Shown here piece after piece: positions 1-6,685 of a DNA stretch of 27,570 bases. The stretch comes from a virus. The notes beneath the pieces were generated by a model. That model worked only from the letters and a program-made list of their open reading frames with translations, was not told the origin of the DNA and ran no database searches. The DNA is taken from the IMG/VR virus record IMGVR_UViG_3300044647_003122, positions 1-27,570 of that record; one strand, written 5' to 3'. A program made the position numbers and the translations under genes. Numbering within the stretch: position 1 is the stretch's first letter; the number at the start of each line of letters is the position of its first letter.

Positions 1-6
1 TCCGCA

Positions 7-51
7 TGGTGCGCGATACAGGTTTCGAACCTGTGACCCCTACCGTGTCAA
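7..51 (-). other. 3' half of tRNA-Val(GAC), putative attachment site (att) remnant
   Basis: Read on the minus strand, this stretch gives anticodon loop TTGACAC (anticodon GAC at 49..47), stem strand GGTAG, a five-base variable region, a perfect T-arm (ACAGG / TTCGAAA / CCTGT), the acceptor 3' strand ATCGCGC, discriminator A and an encoded CCA ending at 7. The bases 5' of the loop (GCCGCCCC) do not pair with GGTAG, so the tRNA 5' half is absent. Tyrosine integrases commonly recombine in the 3' half of tRNA genes, starting near the anticodon loop, and leave such a half-copy at one end of the element. I infer that this is the end of a prophage. The alternative is a decayed tRNA gene. Confidence 0.75.
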
Positions 52-119
52 GGGGCGGCGGTTTGGGCGGATTTGCTGGGTTTGGTGAGTGGGGCGGTGA
101 TTGGGTGCCGGTTTCGGTG

Positions 120-335
120 TCAGAGCCAGCGGGGGATTTGGGATTGCTGACTGCCCGTGCCGGCGGCGGTGCCGCGGGAGCGGGAGCGGATGAAAGTGCC
201 ACGCGGGGTGCGGGTGATGAAGGTGCCGTCGGCGGCGTTGGGATTGGTGCCGTAGATGACATTCTCCAGTGCCGCGATCCGGCGGGTGATCCGGCCGCGG
301 CTGGAGCCGACGAGGGTGGTGGGCAGCGGGGTCAT
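120..335 (-). CDS. Small hypothetical protein at the end of the late operon (71 aa)
   Basis: I do not recognise this protein. It is basic and Arg/Thr-rich, with a central stretch NVIYGTNPNAADGTFITRTP and no membrane segment. Its ATG overlaps the stop of the preceding 278-residue gene in an ATGA, the same junction type used throughout the operon, which supports translation. It is the last gene before the tRNA half-site, about 70 bases downstream. A competing longer frame (372..40) would overlap the upstream gene by 41 bases and looks like shadow composition. The function is unknown; a tail-associated protein is possible from position only. Confidence 0.55.
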   Translation of the reverse strand: MTPLPTTLVGSSRGRITRRIAALENVIYGTNPNAADGTFITRTPRGTFIRSRSRGTAAGTGSQQSQIPRWL

Positions 336-1168
336 GTTGGGGTGACGATACGGTCGGTGAGCAGATTGGCAATCCTCGGGACGCCCCAGTATTCGCGCTG
401 GTAGCGCCAGCGGCCGTCTTCCTGTTGCTCCATCGTGGGCGCCTGCATCAGCCAGTAGTATGCGCTGAGGGTGCCGGTGAGCGCCGCGGCGAGGTTGCTG
501 GGGATCGTGGTTTCGTAGGCCAGCAGGCCGGCGGTGGTGCAGAGGCTGTTAATGTAGCTGAAGACGGGCTGGAGCGACGTGAAGGCGGGGCGCACCGAGG
601 AACGGACCAGCGCCGGGGTGCTGACGAATTGCGACGTCACGCCGTTGCTCAGGTCGTCGACCAGCGCGTTGGTCATGGCCGTGAAGGCGGCGTCCCCTTC
701 TTTGCCGGCCTTCGCGATGATGTCGGCGGTCGTCAGGTCATACTCAGCCTGCGTGGTGATCCCATCGGCGTCTACCAGCGCGGGCCGGCTGGTCTCTCCG
801 CGGAGCATGGCCTCGATGTCGGCCTTAAAGCGGGCCCGGGCGTCGGCGGTGGCGATGGTCGCCATCTGGGCGACGACGAGGTCATCGAGCCAGATGTCGC
901 GCTGTTCGGTGATGTAGCGCACGGCCCAGGTGTCGCTGAGGTCTTCGTCGATCTGGGATGCCTGGGGCCGCTTGTAGCTGAAAACACCGACCGGCGAATT
1001 GCCGACGGGCTCGTAGCGGTATTCGTAGCCGGCGGCCTGCGCGGTCGTTTCGTAGGCCGCAAGGTCGGCGTGCAGGATCTGGACGCGGGCTTCTTCGAGC
1101 CGGCCGCCGCGCGGGGACCAACTGACGCCGGGCGTCAGCGATTGGGTGACAGTGCCCTTGATGACCAT
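332..1168 (-). CDS. Putative minor tail protein (278 aa)
   Basis: This soluble 278-residue protein follows the tape measure gene after only three bases. An SD-like GGAGG lies 11 bases before its ATG. I see no signal peptide or membrane segment. The N-terminus (MVIKGTVTQSLTPGVSW) and the C-terminal WRYQREYWG stretch are Trp/Tyr-rich, as in tail-tip and distal-tail proteins, but I cannot assign a named family. Genes just after the tape measure usually encode distal tail or baseplate components, so a minor tail role is an inference from position. Its stop overlaps the start of the 71-residue gene, which suggests coupled expression. Confidence 0.6.
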   Translation of the reverse strand: MVIKGTVTQSLTPGVSWSPRGGRLEEARVQILHADLAAYETTAQAAGYEYRYEPVGNSPVGVFSYKRPQASQIDEDLSDTWAVRYITEQRDIWLDDLVVAQMATIATADARARFKADIEAMLRGETSRPALVDADGITTQAEYDLTTADIIAKAGKEGDAAFTAMTNALVDDLSNGVTSQFVSTPALVRSSVRPAFTSLQPVFSYINSLCTTAGLLAYETTIPSNLAAALTGTLSAYYWLMQAPTMEQQEDGRWRYQREYWGVPRIANLLTDRIVTPT

Positions 1169-1171
1169 GGC

Positions 1172-2272
1172 TTAGAGTTCCTCCCTGATGGCTGCGCGGA
1201 CGCGTCTGAGTTCTTCCACCGATTGGCGAGCCAGTTCGCTTTGCTGCTTGGATTCACGAATCAGCGGATTGCCGGCGCCGCCGAAGAAGAGGCCGGCCGA
1301 AGCCAGGCCACCGGCGGGAATACGCGGATCGAAGGTCGGCAACATTTTGGCTGAAGCCGTGCGGGCGGCCTTTTCCGTTTCGGTGAACAGCGGCGGCGCG
1401 TTCACGTTCGCCTTGGCCGCGGCGATTTCCTCGGGCGTCAGCGGCTCGGTGGCGCCCTCGGGACCGAAGGCGCCCTGCCCTGTAATCGCATTGATCGGCG
1501 CCTGGAGCAGCGTCGTGAGAAAGCCGAGGGCGCCCATCATGCCGCCCTTGATGCCGCCGCCGTTGGCCTTGCCGACCTCGTCGCCGAAGCTGATCGCATC
1601 GGACAGGGCCCGGCCGCCCAGCGTCTTGAATGACCGGAAGATGCTGTTCGCCCGGTCGCCGAATTCGTCGAGCGTCTTGATCTCGGAATCGGACAGGAGC
1701 GAAATGGGTTTCAGTTCCTTCAGCGTCTTGACCAGCTCCAGCAGGCGCTGGCCTTTCTCGCCGACCAATTCGCCGAACGATTCACGGATGGCCGCGGTCG
1801 GCGTCATCGTGGCCAGGGCGACGCCGATGGCTTTGAGCAGGTCGAGGTTGCTGCGCGCCGGGTCGTTGAGGTCGGCGAGCGAGATGCCGAACTTGGCGAA
1901 TTCCTCGCGCAGCTTGGCGTTGCCTTCGGCGGCATCGCGCCGGGATTGGCCGATCTTGTCGAGGGCCCCGCCGAGGCGTTCGAACTCCAGTCCGCTGTCC
2001 TCGGCCGCGCCGGCGAGCGTCTGGATCTCCTCGCGGGCGATGCCGAATTGCTCGCTCAGGTCATTCACGCGCCCGGCGTAGTCGATGATCTGCTTGGCCC
2101 CGCCGACGAAGGCCCCGGCGGACAGGGCGCCGAAGAGCCCTTCCTTGATGGACGGACCGATGTCCCGCGCGAACACGTCCGCCGTGCGTTTGCCGGCGTT
2201 CTGGGCCGCATTCAGCCCCCGGGTGAACGGGCTGATATCAAGGCCGAGTTTGGCGAGGAGATTAAGAGCCAT
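1172..2272 (-). CDS. Phage tail tape measure protein, short (366 aa)
   Basis: The N-terminus (MALNLLAKLGLDISPFTRGLNAAQ) is the classical tape measure opening: an amphipathic first helix, then Gly/Ala-rich segments (FGALSAGAFVGGAKQIIDYA) and the stretch VNDLSEQFGIAREEIQTLAGA, which resembles the conserved region of tail tape measure families. Such proteins fill the tail tube and set its length at roughly 0.15 nm per residue, so 366 residues would imply a short tail of about 50 to 55 nm, or a part of a split tape measure. Its ATG overlaps the TAA of the preceding gene by one base (TAATG). Tube, chaperone-position gene and tape measure are in the usual order. Confidence 0.82.
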   Translation of the reverse strand: MALNLLAKLGLDISPFTRGLNAAQNAGKRTADVFARDIGPSIKEGLFGALSAGAFVGGAKQIIDYAGRVNDLSEQFGIAREEIQTLAGAAEDSGLEFERLGGALDKIGQSRRDAAEGNAKLREEFAKFGISLADLNDPARSNLDLLKAIGVALATMTPTAAIRESFGELVGEKGQRLLELVKTLKELKPISLLSDSEIKTLDEFGDRANSIFRSFKTLGGRALSDAISFGDEVGKANGGGIKGGMMGALGFLTTLLQAPINAITGQGAFGPEGATEPLTPEEIAAAKANVNAPPLFTETEKAARTASAKMLPTFDPRIPAGGLASAGLFFGGAGNPLIRESKQQSELARQSVEELRRVRAAIREEL

Positions 2273-2898
2273 TAGGCAGAGGCCGCCAGACGGGCGTTAG
2301 CGGCGGCGAGGATTTCGGCGTGCCGCTGGGCGGCGTCGGCGGTGAGGGCGGCGGCGAGTTCGTCCTGGGCATCGGTCGCCAGTTCGAGGCGGCCTTCGGT
2401 TTCCCAGTGGATCGTGTAACGGAGCAGCGCGGTGCCGAGCGGCAGGGCCAGCGCGGCGGACTCGGAATAGCCGAGGCGGGCCATCAGGCAGACGAGCAGG
2501 TGCTCCAGGAAGGGCGCGCCGGCCGTGCTCTCGCCCTGGGCGGGATCGTTGCGGAAGCTGGGCATCTGGCCCCAATGCCGGCAGTAGGCGCGGAACTTGG
2601 GGATCTCGCGGAGCAGGCGGAGCGGACCGTAGCGCACGCCGAGCCAGAAGGCGCGCACGCGCAGGCCGAGGCGGAAGGCCAGCCGCGGCGTGCCGCGCAG
2701 GAAGGCGCCCGGCGGCCGGCGGCAGACTTCGAGCGCCAGGAGCAGGCCCGCGAGGTCATCGTCGGCGAGGTCGGCCTGACCGAGGACTTCGAGCGAGATC
2801 GCATGGCCGAGCGTGAACGGTTCGAGCGCCGTGCCGGCCACCTCGAAGGCGACCGGCACATGCGCGCGGGCGTAGAGTTCGGCGAGGCCTTCGGGCAT
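2272..2898 (-). CDS. Putative tail assembly chaperone (208 aa)
   Basis: The gene lies between the tail tube and tape measure genes, where long-tailed phages encode gpG/gpT-type assembly chaperones that keep the tape measure soluble before tube polymerisation. The protein is rich in Ala, Leu and Arg. It has a hydrophobic middle (AFLRGTPRLAFRLGLRVRAFW) but no clear membrane helix, and an alanine-rich helical C-terminus. I recognise no motif, so the call rests on synteny. I see no obvious slippery site or overlapping second frame of the lambda gpG/gpGT kind. It is joined by TAATG to the tape measure gene. Confidence 0.5.
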   Translation of the reverse strand: MPEGLAELYARAHVPVAFEVAGTALEPFTLGHAISLEVLGQADLADDDLAGLLLALEVCRRPPGAFLRGTPRLAFRLGLRVRAFWLGVRYGPLRLLREIPKFRAYCRHWGQMPSFRNDPAQGESTAGAPFLEHLLVCLMARLGYSESAALALPLGTALLRYTIHWETEGRLELATDAQDELAAALTADAAQRHAEILAAANARLAASA

Positions 2899-2901
2899 GG
2901 C

Positions 2902-3327
2902 TTAGGTGATGGTGGCGGAGAGGTCCGTGGCCCACTTCTTCACGGTCAGGTCAAACTCAACCTGCGCCCCGGACGAGCGGGTCTTGCCCACACGCATCAC
3001 GACGTAATCGCCCGCAATGCTGGCGTCGCTGGCGTCGGTGATGACAAACTTGTCGCCCACCGCCGGAAGCGCGGCGGCGGCCGTAGCGGCGCCGCTCAGC
3101 GTCGTGGCGTTGAACGGATAGACGCGCAGGGTCAGTTCGCTGGTCGGATTGAAGAACACCAGGCCGGCGGCTTCGCCATTGGCGTCCTTGACCTCAACCA
3201 TTTCGGCGTCCCGCGTCAGCGATTGCTCCAGCGACTTGACGTTGAGCGTGGTCGCGGCGCCCGTGTAGGTATAGCCGGAGGTCGTGATGCCCCAGGCGAC
3301 GCCCATTCCTTTTTGAGTCACTGCCAT
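2902..3327 (-). CDS. Major tail tube protein (141 aa)
   Basis: The protein is 141 residues, strongly beta-rich and Thr/Ala-rich. It opens with MAVTQKGMGVAWGI, and contains LNVKSLEQSLTRDAEMVEVKD and a C-terminal GAQVEFDLTVKKW strand, a pattern typical of tail tube proteins whose hexameric rings stack to form the tube lumen. It lies just upstream of the putative chaperone and the tape measure gene, the conserved position for the tube gene. There is no cysteine or signal peptide. An immunoglobulin-like or decoration protein is a less likely alternative. Confidence 0.68.
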   Translation of the reverse strand: MAVTQKGMGVAWGITTSGYTYTGAATTLNVKSLEQSLTRDAEMVEVKDANGEAAGLVFFNPTSELTLRVYPFNATTLSGAATAAAALPAVGDKFVITDASDASIAGDYVVMRVGKTRSSGAQVEFDLTVKKWATDLSATIT

Positions 3328-3345
3328 AAAGTTTCTTGGATTGGT

Positions 3346-3921
3346 TTAGGTGAGATCGAGGCCAGCGCACATGAGGCTGACGGTGAATTCGACGGCCCGG
3401 CCGCGTTCGGTGACGAAGCGACGGTCGGCAAAGCTGCTGACGACGCCGATGACGGTGAGCGCATCCGCATCTTCCCGGGCGTCGTTCAATTCGCCGGGCA
3501 AGTCGTCGACGTAGAGGGCATCGGCCACGGCTTGGCGGCAGGCCTCGGCAATGGTCGCGACGCCGAGATTGCCGGCGCCGGGATTGGCGGGATCGACCAT
3601 GTCGTCGGCCGGGTAATGGATCGTGACCGTCAGCTCGGCAATCTGGTTGCCGGTGAAGTCGCCCGGCGGCTGCGACGTGCCGGTGCAGGCGCAGATGATG
3701 CAGGGCAGATCGGCGTGATCGTTGTCCTCGCCCGCCAGGAAGAACAGCGCCCGGCCGCCGGCCAGGGGCACGTCATCGGTGTCGGTCAGGTTGGCCGTGC
3801 CGCCATCGGACACGGTCTGGGGGAGCCCGTGCGTCGTGCTGGCGACGTCACCCGCCGCGATGCCGCCGACCGTTACCGCGAGGTAACGCTTGGCGGCGAG
3901 CTGGAGCGCGTGGGCAATCAT
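3346..3921 (-). CDS. Putative tail terminator / tail completion protein (191 aa)
   Basis: I place the start at the ATG at 3921 (MIAHALQLAAKRYLAV), preceded by AGGTGACG. The open frame continues upstream to 4017, but those 32 codons are encoded by the repeat hairpin and the CACCATGGACGGC box (FLHSAFCLLPSP, HHGRRPRQ) and are unlikely to be native protein. The mature part has alternating strands and helices (VEFTVSLMCAGLDLT at the end) and lies just before the tube gene, where tail terminator proteins are usually encoded. The motif REDADALTVIGVVSSF also fits that class loosely. The function is inferred mainly from position. Confidence 0.55.
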   Translation of the reverse strand: MIAHALQLAAKRYLAVTVGGIAAGDVASTTHGLPQTVSDGGTANLTDTDDVPLAGGRALFFLAGEDNDHADLPCIICACTGTSQPPGDFTGNQIAELTVTIHYPADDMVDPANPGAGNLGVATIAEACRQAVADALYVDDLPGELNDAREDADALTVIGVVSSFADRRFVTERGRAVEFTVSLMCAGLDLT

Positions 3922-4168
3922 CGTCACCTGACGCGGGCGCCGTCCATGGTGGCGGGGCGAAGGAAGAAGGCAGAACGCGGAATGAAGAAACCGGGGCAGG
4001 CCCGGCGGCTTCGGCATTCTTCATTCTGCCTTCTGCCTTCCGGGCCTGGCCCGTGGCCTCGGCGATGATGCGGCGCATCGAGGCGAGCGTGGCGGCGTCC
4101 TTCGGCGCCAGGCGGGCCGGCTCGGCAGTGCGGCCGGTGGCGATGTCGGCGAGGGCCTGGAGGGTCAT
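3848..4168 (-). CDS. Small unknown gene with a repeat-derived C-terminus (106 aa)
   Basis: The first 41 residues (MTLQALADIATGRTAEPARL and onward) look like a normal helical protein. From about residue 42 the frame runs into the element A hairpin (ARKAEGRMKNAEA, VSSFRVLPSSF) and the MDG box. It then overlaps the first 74 bases of the downstream tail gene out of frame. I infer that repeat insertion truncated or re-ended an ancestral gene. An upstream TTG at 4174 would add two residues. The function is unknown; it could be a remnant of a tail or neck gene. Confidence 0.45.
   Translation of the reverse strand: MTLQALADIATGRTAEPARLAPKDAATLASMRRIIAEATGQARKAEGRMKNAEAAGPAPVSSFRVLPSSFAPPPWTAPASGDDDCPRAPARRQALPRGNGRRHRGG
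3939..3952 (-). promoter_or_regulatory. CACCATGGACGGC box, copy 1
   Basis: On the minus strand this reads CCACCATGGACGGC and is followed by a GC-rich spacer and AGGTGACG before the ATG at 3921. It is one of six near-identical boxes in the window. The function is unknown; a translation-initiation role is inferred from its constant position. Confidence 0.6.
3958..4042 (-). repeat. Element A hairpin, copy 1
   Basis: An imperfect inverted repeat is built from GAAGGCAGAA / GAATGAAGAA units: one arm at about 4012..4042 (minus strand GGAAGGCAGAAGGCAGAATG), a GC-rich centre and the complementary arm at about 3961..3990. It is embedded in the end of the 106-residue frame, just upstream of the putative tail terminator gene. 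It matches the hairpins at 15969..16041 and 23795..23883. Confidence 0.75.
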
Positions 4169-4175
4169 GGGCAAT

Positions 4176-4253
4176 TCAATTTGGAAGGCAGGAAGGCAGG
4201 AAGGGAACCGGGCCGGTCTGCTCGGTTCCTGCTTTCCTGTCTTCCAGATTCAT
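4176..4253 (-). repeat. Element B hairpin, 'empty' form, encoding a 25-codon frame
   Basis: This is a complete inverted repeat. On the minus strand the purine arm (ATGAATCTGGAAGACAGG and onward) is followed by a short GC centre and the pyrimidine arm (TTCCTGCCTTCCTGCC). The ATG at 4253 overlaps the TGA of the upstream 60-residue gene in ATGA. It opens a 25-codon frame starting MNLEDRKAGTEQTG, closed by TGA at 4176, eight bases before the next gene's ATG at 4168. No gene lies between the arms, in contrast to the copies that flank genes elsewhere in the window. Confidence 0.75.
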
Positions 4254-4432
4254 TCCCTTCCGCCGGCTGCCTTCACGTAGTCGGCTTCGGTCTTGGCGTT
4301 GAGGGCTTGCAGTTCGGCGATCTGCTCGGGCGTGAGTTCGCCGCGTTGCTTCAGCAGCCGGAGAACATCGATGGCAAACGGCGCAAGAGCCTTGGCGGCT
4401 TCGATGGCAAGCGGGATGGCGATGGCAGTCAT
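4250..4432 (-). CDS. Small amphipathic protein in the lysis-like cluster (60 aa)
   Basis: The start is fixed by an ATGA overlap with the stop of the upstream lipoprotein-like gene. The protein has a hydrophobic N-terminal half (AIAIPLAIEAAKALAPFAID), then a charged helix (LRLLKQRGELTPEQIAELQALNAKTEADYVK). Similar short proteins occur near phage holin and spanin genes, but I recognise no named family. The N-terminal segment could be membrane-associated, though it is short and contains charged residues. Its own stop overlaps the start of the element B frame. Confidence 0.6.
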   Translation of the reverse strand: MTAIAIPLAIEAAKALAPFAIDVLRLLKQRGELTPEQIAELQALNAKTEADYVKAAGGRE

Positions 4433-4881
4433 TTGGCGAAGGCGTTGACGGTGGTTTCGAGGTTGGTGAGCAGGCTCAGCACCTGGCCGGCGGCCGGTTG
4501 CTGCGTGTCGTAGCGGGCGGCGGCAAAGGCGGTGGCCCATGCGGCGGAGAACTTCCGCCGCGCATCGTCCACTTGGAGCCGGCGTTCGAGGAGCTTCGCG
4601 TGGGCGGCTTCGCGCTGGCCATCGGGCAAGGCATCGGCGCGCTTCTGTTCGCGCACCACGTAGCCGGCCCACAGCTTCATGGCGGCGTCGGCCCCGTATT
4701 GGATGCCGGCGAGGGTCTTTTGGCTGTTGGCTTTGGTGGAAGCGCATCCGGCAAAGAAACAGCCTATGCCAAGCAGCATGAGGCAAAGGAGTATCTTGCC
4801 CAGATGGTCCTCAATCCACCATTCCACTTTGTCGTGCCACGGAATCGGGCGGCCGTAGATGTCGGTTTTTGGGGTCTTCAT
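4429..4881 (-). CDS. Membrane or lipoprotein-like protein, spanin candidate (150 aa)
   Basis: A charged N-terminus of about 29 residues (IYGRPIPWHDKVEWWIEDH) precedes a hydrophobic segment at about residues 30 to 45 (ILLCLMLLGIGCFFAG). The segment ends in a lipobox-like FAGC (Cys46) followed by STK. The remainder is helical and Gln/Arg-rich. This could be an exported lipoprotein or an Rz-like inner-membrane protein. The n-region is longer than is usual for lipoproteins, so processing is uncertain. It lies in a chain of small overlapping membrane-protein genes, which fits a lysis cassette. The assignment is an inference. Confidence 0.6.
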   Translation of the reverse strand: MKTPKTDIYGRPIPWHDKVEWWIEDHLGKILLCLMLLGIGCFFAGCASTKANSQKTLAGIQYGADAAMKLWAGYVVREQKRADALPDGQREAAHAKLLERRLQVDDARRKFSAAWATAFAAARYDTQQPAAGQVLSLLTNLETTVNAFAK

Positions 4882-5192
4882 GGTTTTGGAATGTTCACCG
4901 TTTGGCCGGTCCGGGCTTGGAGCGGGAGTTTCACGCTGGCGATGTAGTCGGCGAGGAAAGCAAGCAGGCGATAGGTGCGGCTGGCGAACAGGGCGTTAAT
5001 GCGGTCCACGGCATCGGCGTCCTTGGTCGAGACGCTGAATTCCACGAAGGCCGCGATGGCTTCCTCCAGCTTGCCGGAAACCAGCTTGAAGGCGACGCGG
5101 GCGGTGCCGATCCACGTCAGCGCGGCGGCGAGCCAGCCGTGTTTGGCGGAATAGGTATCAAGCAGGCCGGCAATGAGCGTTTCTTCGTTCAT
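4878..5192 (-). CDS. Hypothetical protein in the lysis-like cluster (104 aa)
   Basis: This 104-residue helical protein has one moderately hydrophobic region (HGWLAAALTWIGTARVAFKL), then acidic and aromatic helices, and ends IPKP. The hydrophobic stretch is not clearly transmembrane. Both ends overlap neighbours: ATGA with the holin-like gene upstream (5192..5189) and ATGA with the lipoprotein-like gene downstream (4881..4878). This argues for a coupled translation unit. I do not recognise the family. A role with the adjacent XhlA-like membrane protein is plausible from position alone. Confidence 0.62.
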   Translation of the reverse strand: MNEETLIAGLLDTYSAKHGWLAAALTWIGTARVAFKLVSGKLEEAIAAFVEFSVSTKDADAVDRINALFASRTYRLLAFLADYIASVKLPLQARTGQTVNIPKP

Positions 5193-5548
5193 CGTTGTTG
5201 GGTGTTGATGCTAGCACGCACGGAATCGAGGGAGGATTTGATGACCCAGCCGCCGATGGTGATGCCGAGGAAGCTGAGAATGCCGATGACCAGACCCACG
5301 ACCGCGACGTGGACGCGTTGCTCGGACTTGAGGTTGTGCAGTTCGGCGGTGATGTCGGTCTTCAGAGTGTGCATTTGGTTGTTGTGTGCCTCCCAGCGGC
5401 CCCGGGCTTCCTTCTCAAAATCATCCAAGCGCGCCTCGGTGCGGTTGGCTTGTTCCCGCAGCGCGTCTACTACCGGCTCCAGATGGGTGAGTCGGTCGGC
5501 CATTGCGTTCAGGCGTTTCCATACGTCGCCCTGGCTGATGGGTGCCAT
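5189..5548 (-). CDS. Holin / XhlA-like coiled-coil membrane protein (119 aa)
   Basis: Residues of about 10 to 78 form a coiled coil with heptad spacing (LTHLEPVVDALREQANRTEA, then MHTLKTDITAELHNLKSE). One clear transmembrane helix follows (VAVVGLVIGILSFLGITIGG, about 82 to 101), with a short tail. This layout matches the small XhlA-type or holin-accessory proteins of phage lysis cassettes, which sit in the inner membrane. It lacks the two or three helices of class I/II holins, so it may be an accessory. It starts two bases after the upstream stop (TGAAATG). Confidence 0.62.
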   Translation of the reverse strand: MAPISQGDVWKRLNAMADRLTHLEPVVDALREQANRTEARLDDFEKEARGRWEAHNNQMHTLKTDITAELHNLKSEQRVHVAVVGLVIGILSFLGITIGGWVIKSSLDSVRASINTQQR

Positions 5549-5549
5549 T

Positions 5550-5930
5550 TCATGGTTGTGTAAACATTGTGGGCGAGTAAGTCGCGAGGCCGTGGGTGGC
5601 GAGGAACTCGAAGGGTGCGGCGCCGTTGGTGAGGTCGTAGTCCAGCACCAGCGTCACGCCGGCAAACGGCGGCGTGTTGGCCAACACGTTGAGCTTGGCG
5701 CGATTGGTTGCGGAGAACGGCGTCGCGCACCAGAAGTGCGTCACGTTGGTTGCGGGCAACGTGACCAGCGCCGCGGTGAACGTGAACTCGCCGCCAAGCG
5801 GATCGAACTCTGCCTTGGCCACCGCGTTGGCCGCGTCGCGGAGGTGCGCGGGAACGATGATGACCGTGGAGGTTTGCGCCAACAGCGCGAGCGGGAGTAT
5901 TGCGAGCAGGATGGCAAGGATGATTCTCAT
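5550..5930 (-). CDS. Exported hypothetical protein (126 aa)
   Basis: The N-terminus MRIILAILLAILPLALLAQT is a clear Sec signal peptide with probable cleavage after ALLA. The mature part of about 107 residues is beta-rich (TSTVIIVPAHLRDAANAV, GGEFTFTAALVTLPATN) and has a single Cys. I recognise no family. It is translationally coupled by ATGA (5930..5927) to the upstream LamG-like exported protein. Phage structural proteins normally have no Sec signal, so this may be an envelope protein made by the lysogen or during lysis. Confidence 0.7.
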   Translation of the reverse strand: MRIILAILLAILPLALLAQTSTVIIVPAHLRDAANAVAKAEFDPLGGEFTFTAALVTLPATNVTHFWCATPFSATNRAKLNVLANTPPFAGVTLVLDYDLTNGAAPFEFLATHGLATYSPTMFTQP

Positions 5931-6685
5931 GGCGCAGGGGTCCCATATTTCTCAGCTGACCGTAGGTAAGCCTCCACGTTCTGCCGCTCCGTCGTGGTCA
6001 GTGTTCGGTTGTAGAAGATCAGCTCGGCCACATAGACGGCTGAAAACTCAAAGTTTGACCGCGCAAACAGCCGGTCAAAGTCAGTTGTGCCGGTGGCGGA
6101 GGCCGCGGTCAGGGTTTGAGCCGTTCCATCCACCCACGCATTGAGCGTTCCCGACGCATCCTGGCCGGTGAGCACGTGCCACGCATGGCTTGGGATTGTG
6201 GCGTGTTTCTGGTCTGTCCTCGATGCGACATAAAGCCGAGAGAGTGAGCCGTATTCGATCGGGCTGTAGGGGGGAGTGATTGACGCCGTTGCCAGCGCGT
6301 AGCCCAGCGACCCGCTGGCCGAGCGTTTCTGCACCGAGAACACGGTCCAACTGGCCGTTGAGGATACGGACGCGGAAAGGGTCATCAGGTCGTTTACGCC
6401 GTCCGCGAGCACTGCATTGTGCCCATTGACTTCGCCGGTCTGAAGCGTGGGGCGCGAAGCGAGCGTGGCTTGCGTCGCGTTAATCGTGGTCGGGGTGCGC
6501 GCTGACCATGTTTGCACCGTGTCGCCATCGGCCCCGGAAATGTCATCGGCAACCAGCCAGATCGTGAGCCCGGAAACGTCGGCCGGGCTGAATGCCGCCG
6601 CGCTCGCCCCGTTCTGCGCAAAGAACAGCGGCGTCGGCGCGTAGCAGCGGAGCGCGAGCAGGAGGGAAAGGAGGAGCGTTTTCAT
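5927..6685 (-). CDS. Exported LamG / concanavalin A-like lectin-fold protein (252 aa)
   Basis: The N-terminus MKTLLLSLLLALRCYA looks like a signal peptide. The body is a beta-sandwich pattern typical of LamG/concanavalin A-like domains: LTIWLVADDISGADGDTVQTW, WTVFSVQKRS, HAWHVLTGQDASGTLNAWVD, and the closing AELIFYNRTLTTTERQNVEA, which is characteristic of LamG-type domains in exported and phage tail proteins. Such domains usually bind carbohydrates. Its start overlaps the stop of the embedded Rz1-like lipoprotein frame (ATGA at 6685..6682). It could be a receptor-binding or adhesion protein; the signal peptide argues for export. Confidence 0.72.
   Translation of the reverse strand: MKTLLLSLLLALRCYAPTPLFFAQNGASAAAFSPADVSGLTIWLVADDISGADGDTVQTWSARTPTTINATQATLASRPTLQTGEVNGHNAVLADGVNDLMTLSASVSSTASWTVFSVQKRSASGSLGYALATASITPPYSPIEYGSLSRLYVASRTDQKHATIPSHAWHVLTGQDASGTLNAWVDGTAQTLTAASATGTTDFDRLFARSNFEFSAVYVAELIFYNRTLTTTERQNVEAYLRSAEKYGTPAP

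Noticed and set aside
40-372. 110-residue minus-strand frame near the att site
   Set aside because: It conflicts with the ATGA-coupled 71-residue gene and is His/Pro/Arg-rich in the manner of a shadow frame.
6-404. 132-residue plus-strand frame MVRDTGFEPVTPTVS and onward
   Set aside because: Its start is the reverse complement of the tRNA T-arm and acceptor, a known source of spurious gene calls, and the rest overlaps minus-strand genes.
2320-4068. 582-residue plus-strand open frame
   Set aside because: It covers the tail chaperone, tube and terminator genes in antisense; its composition is shadow-like.
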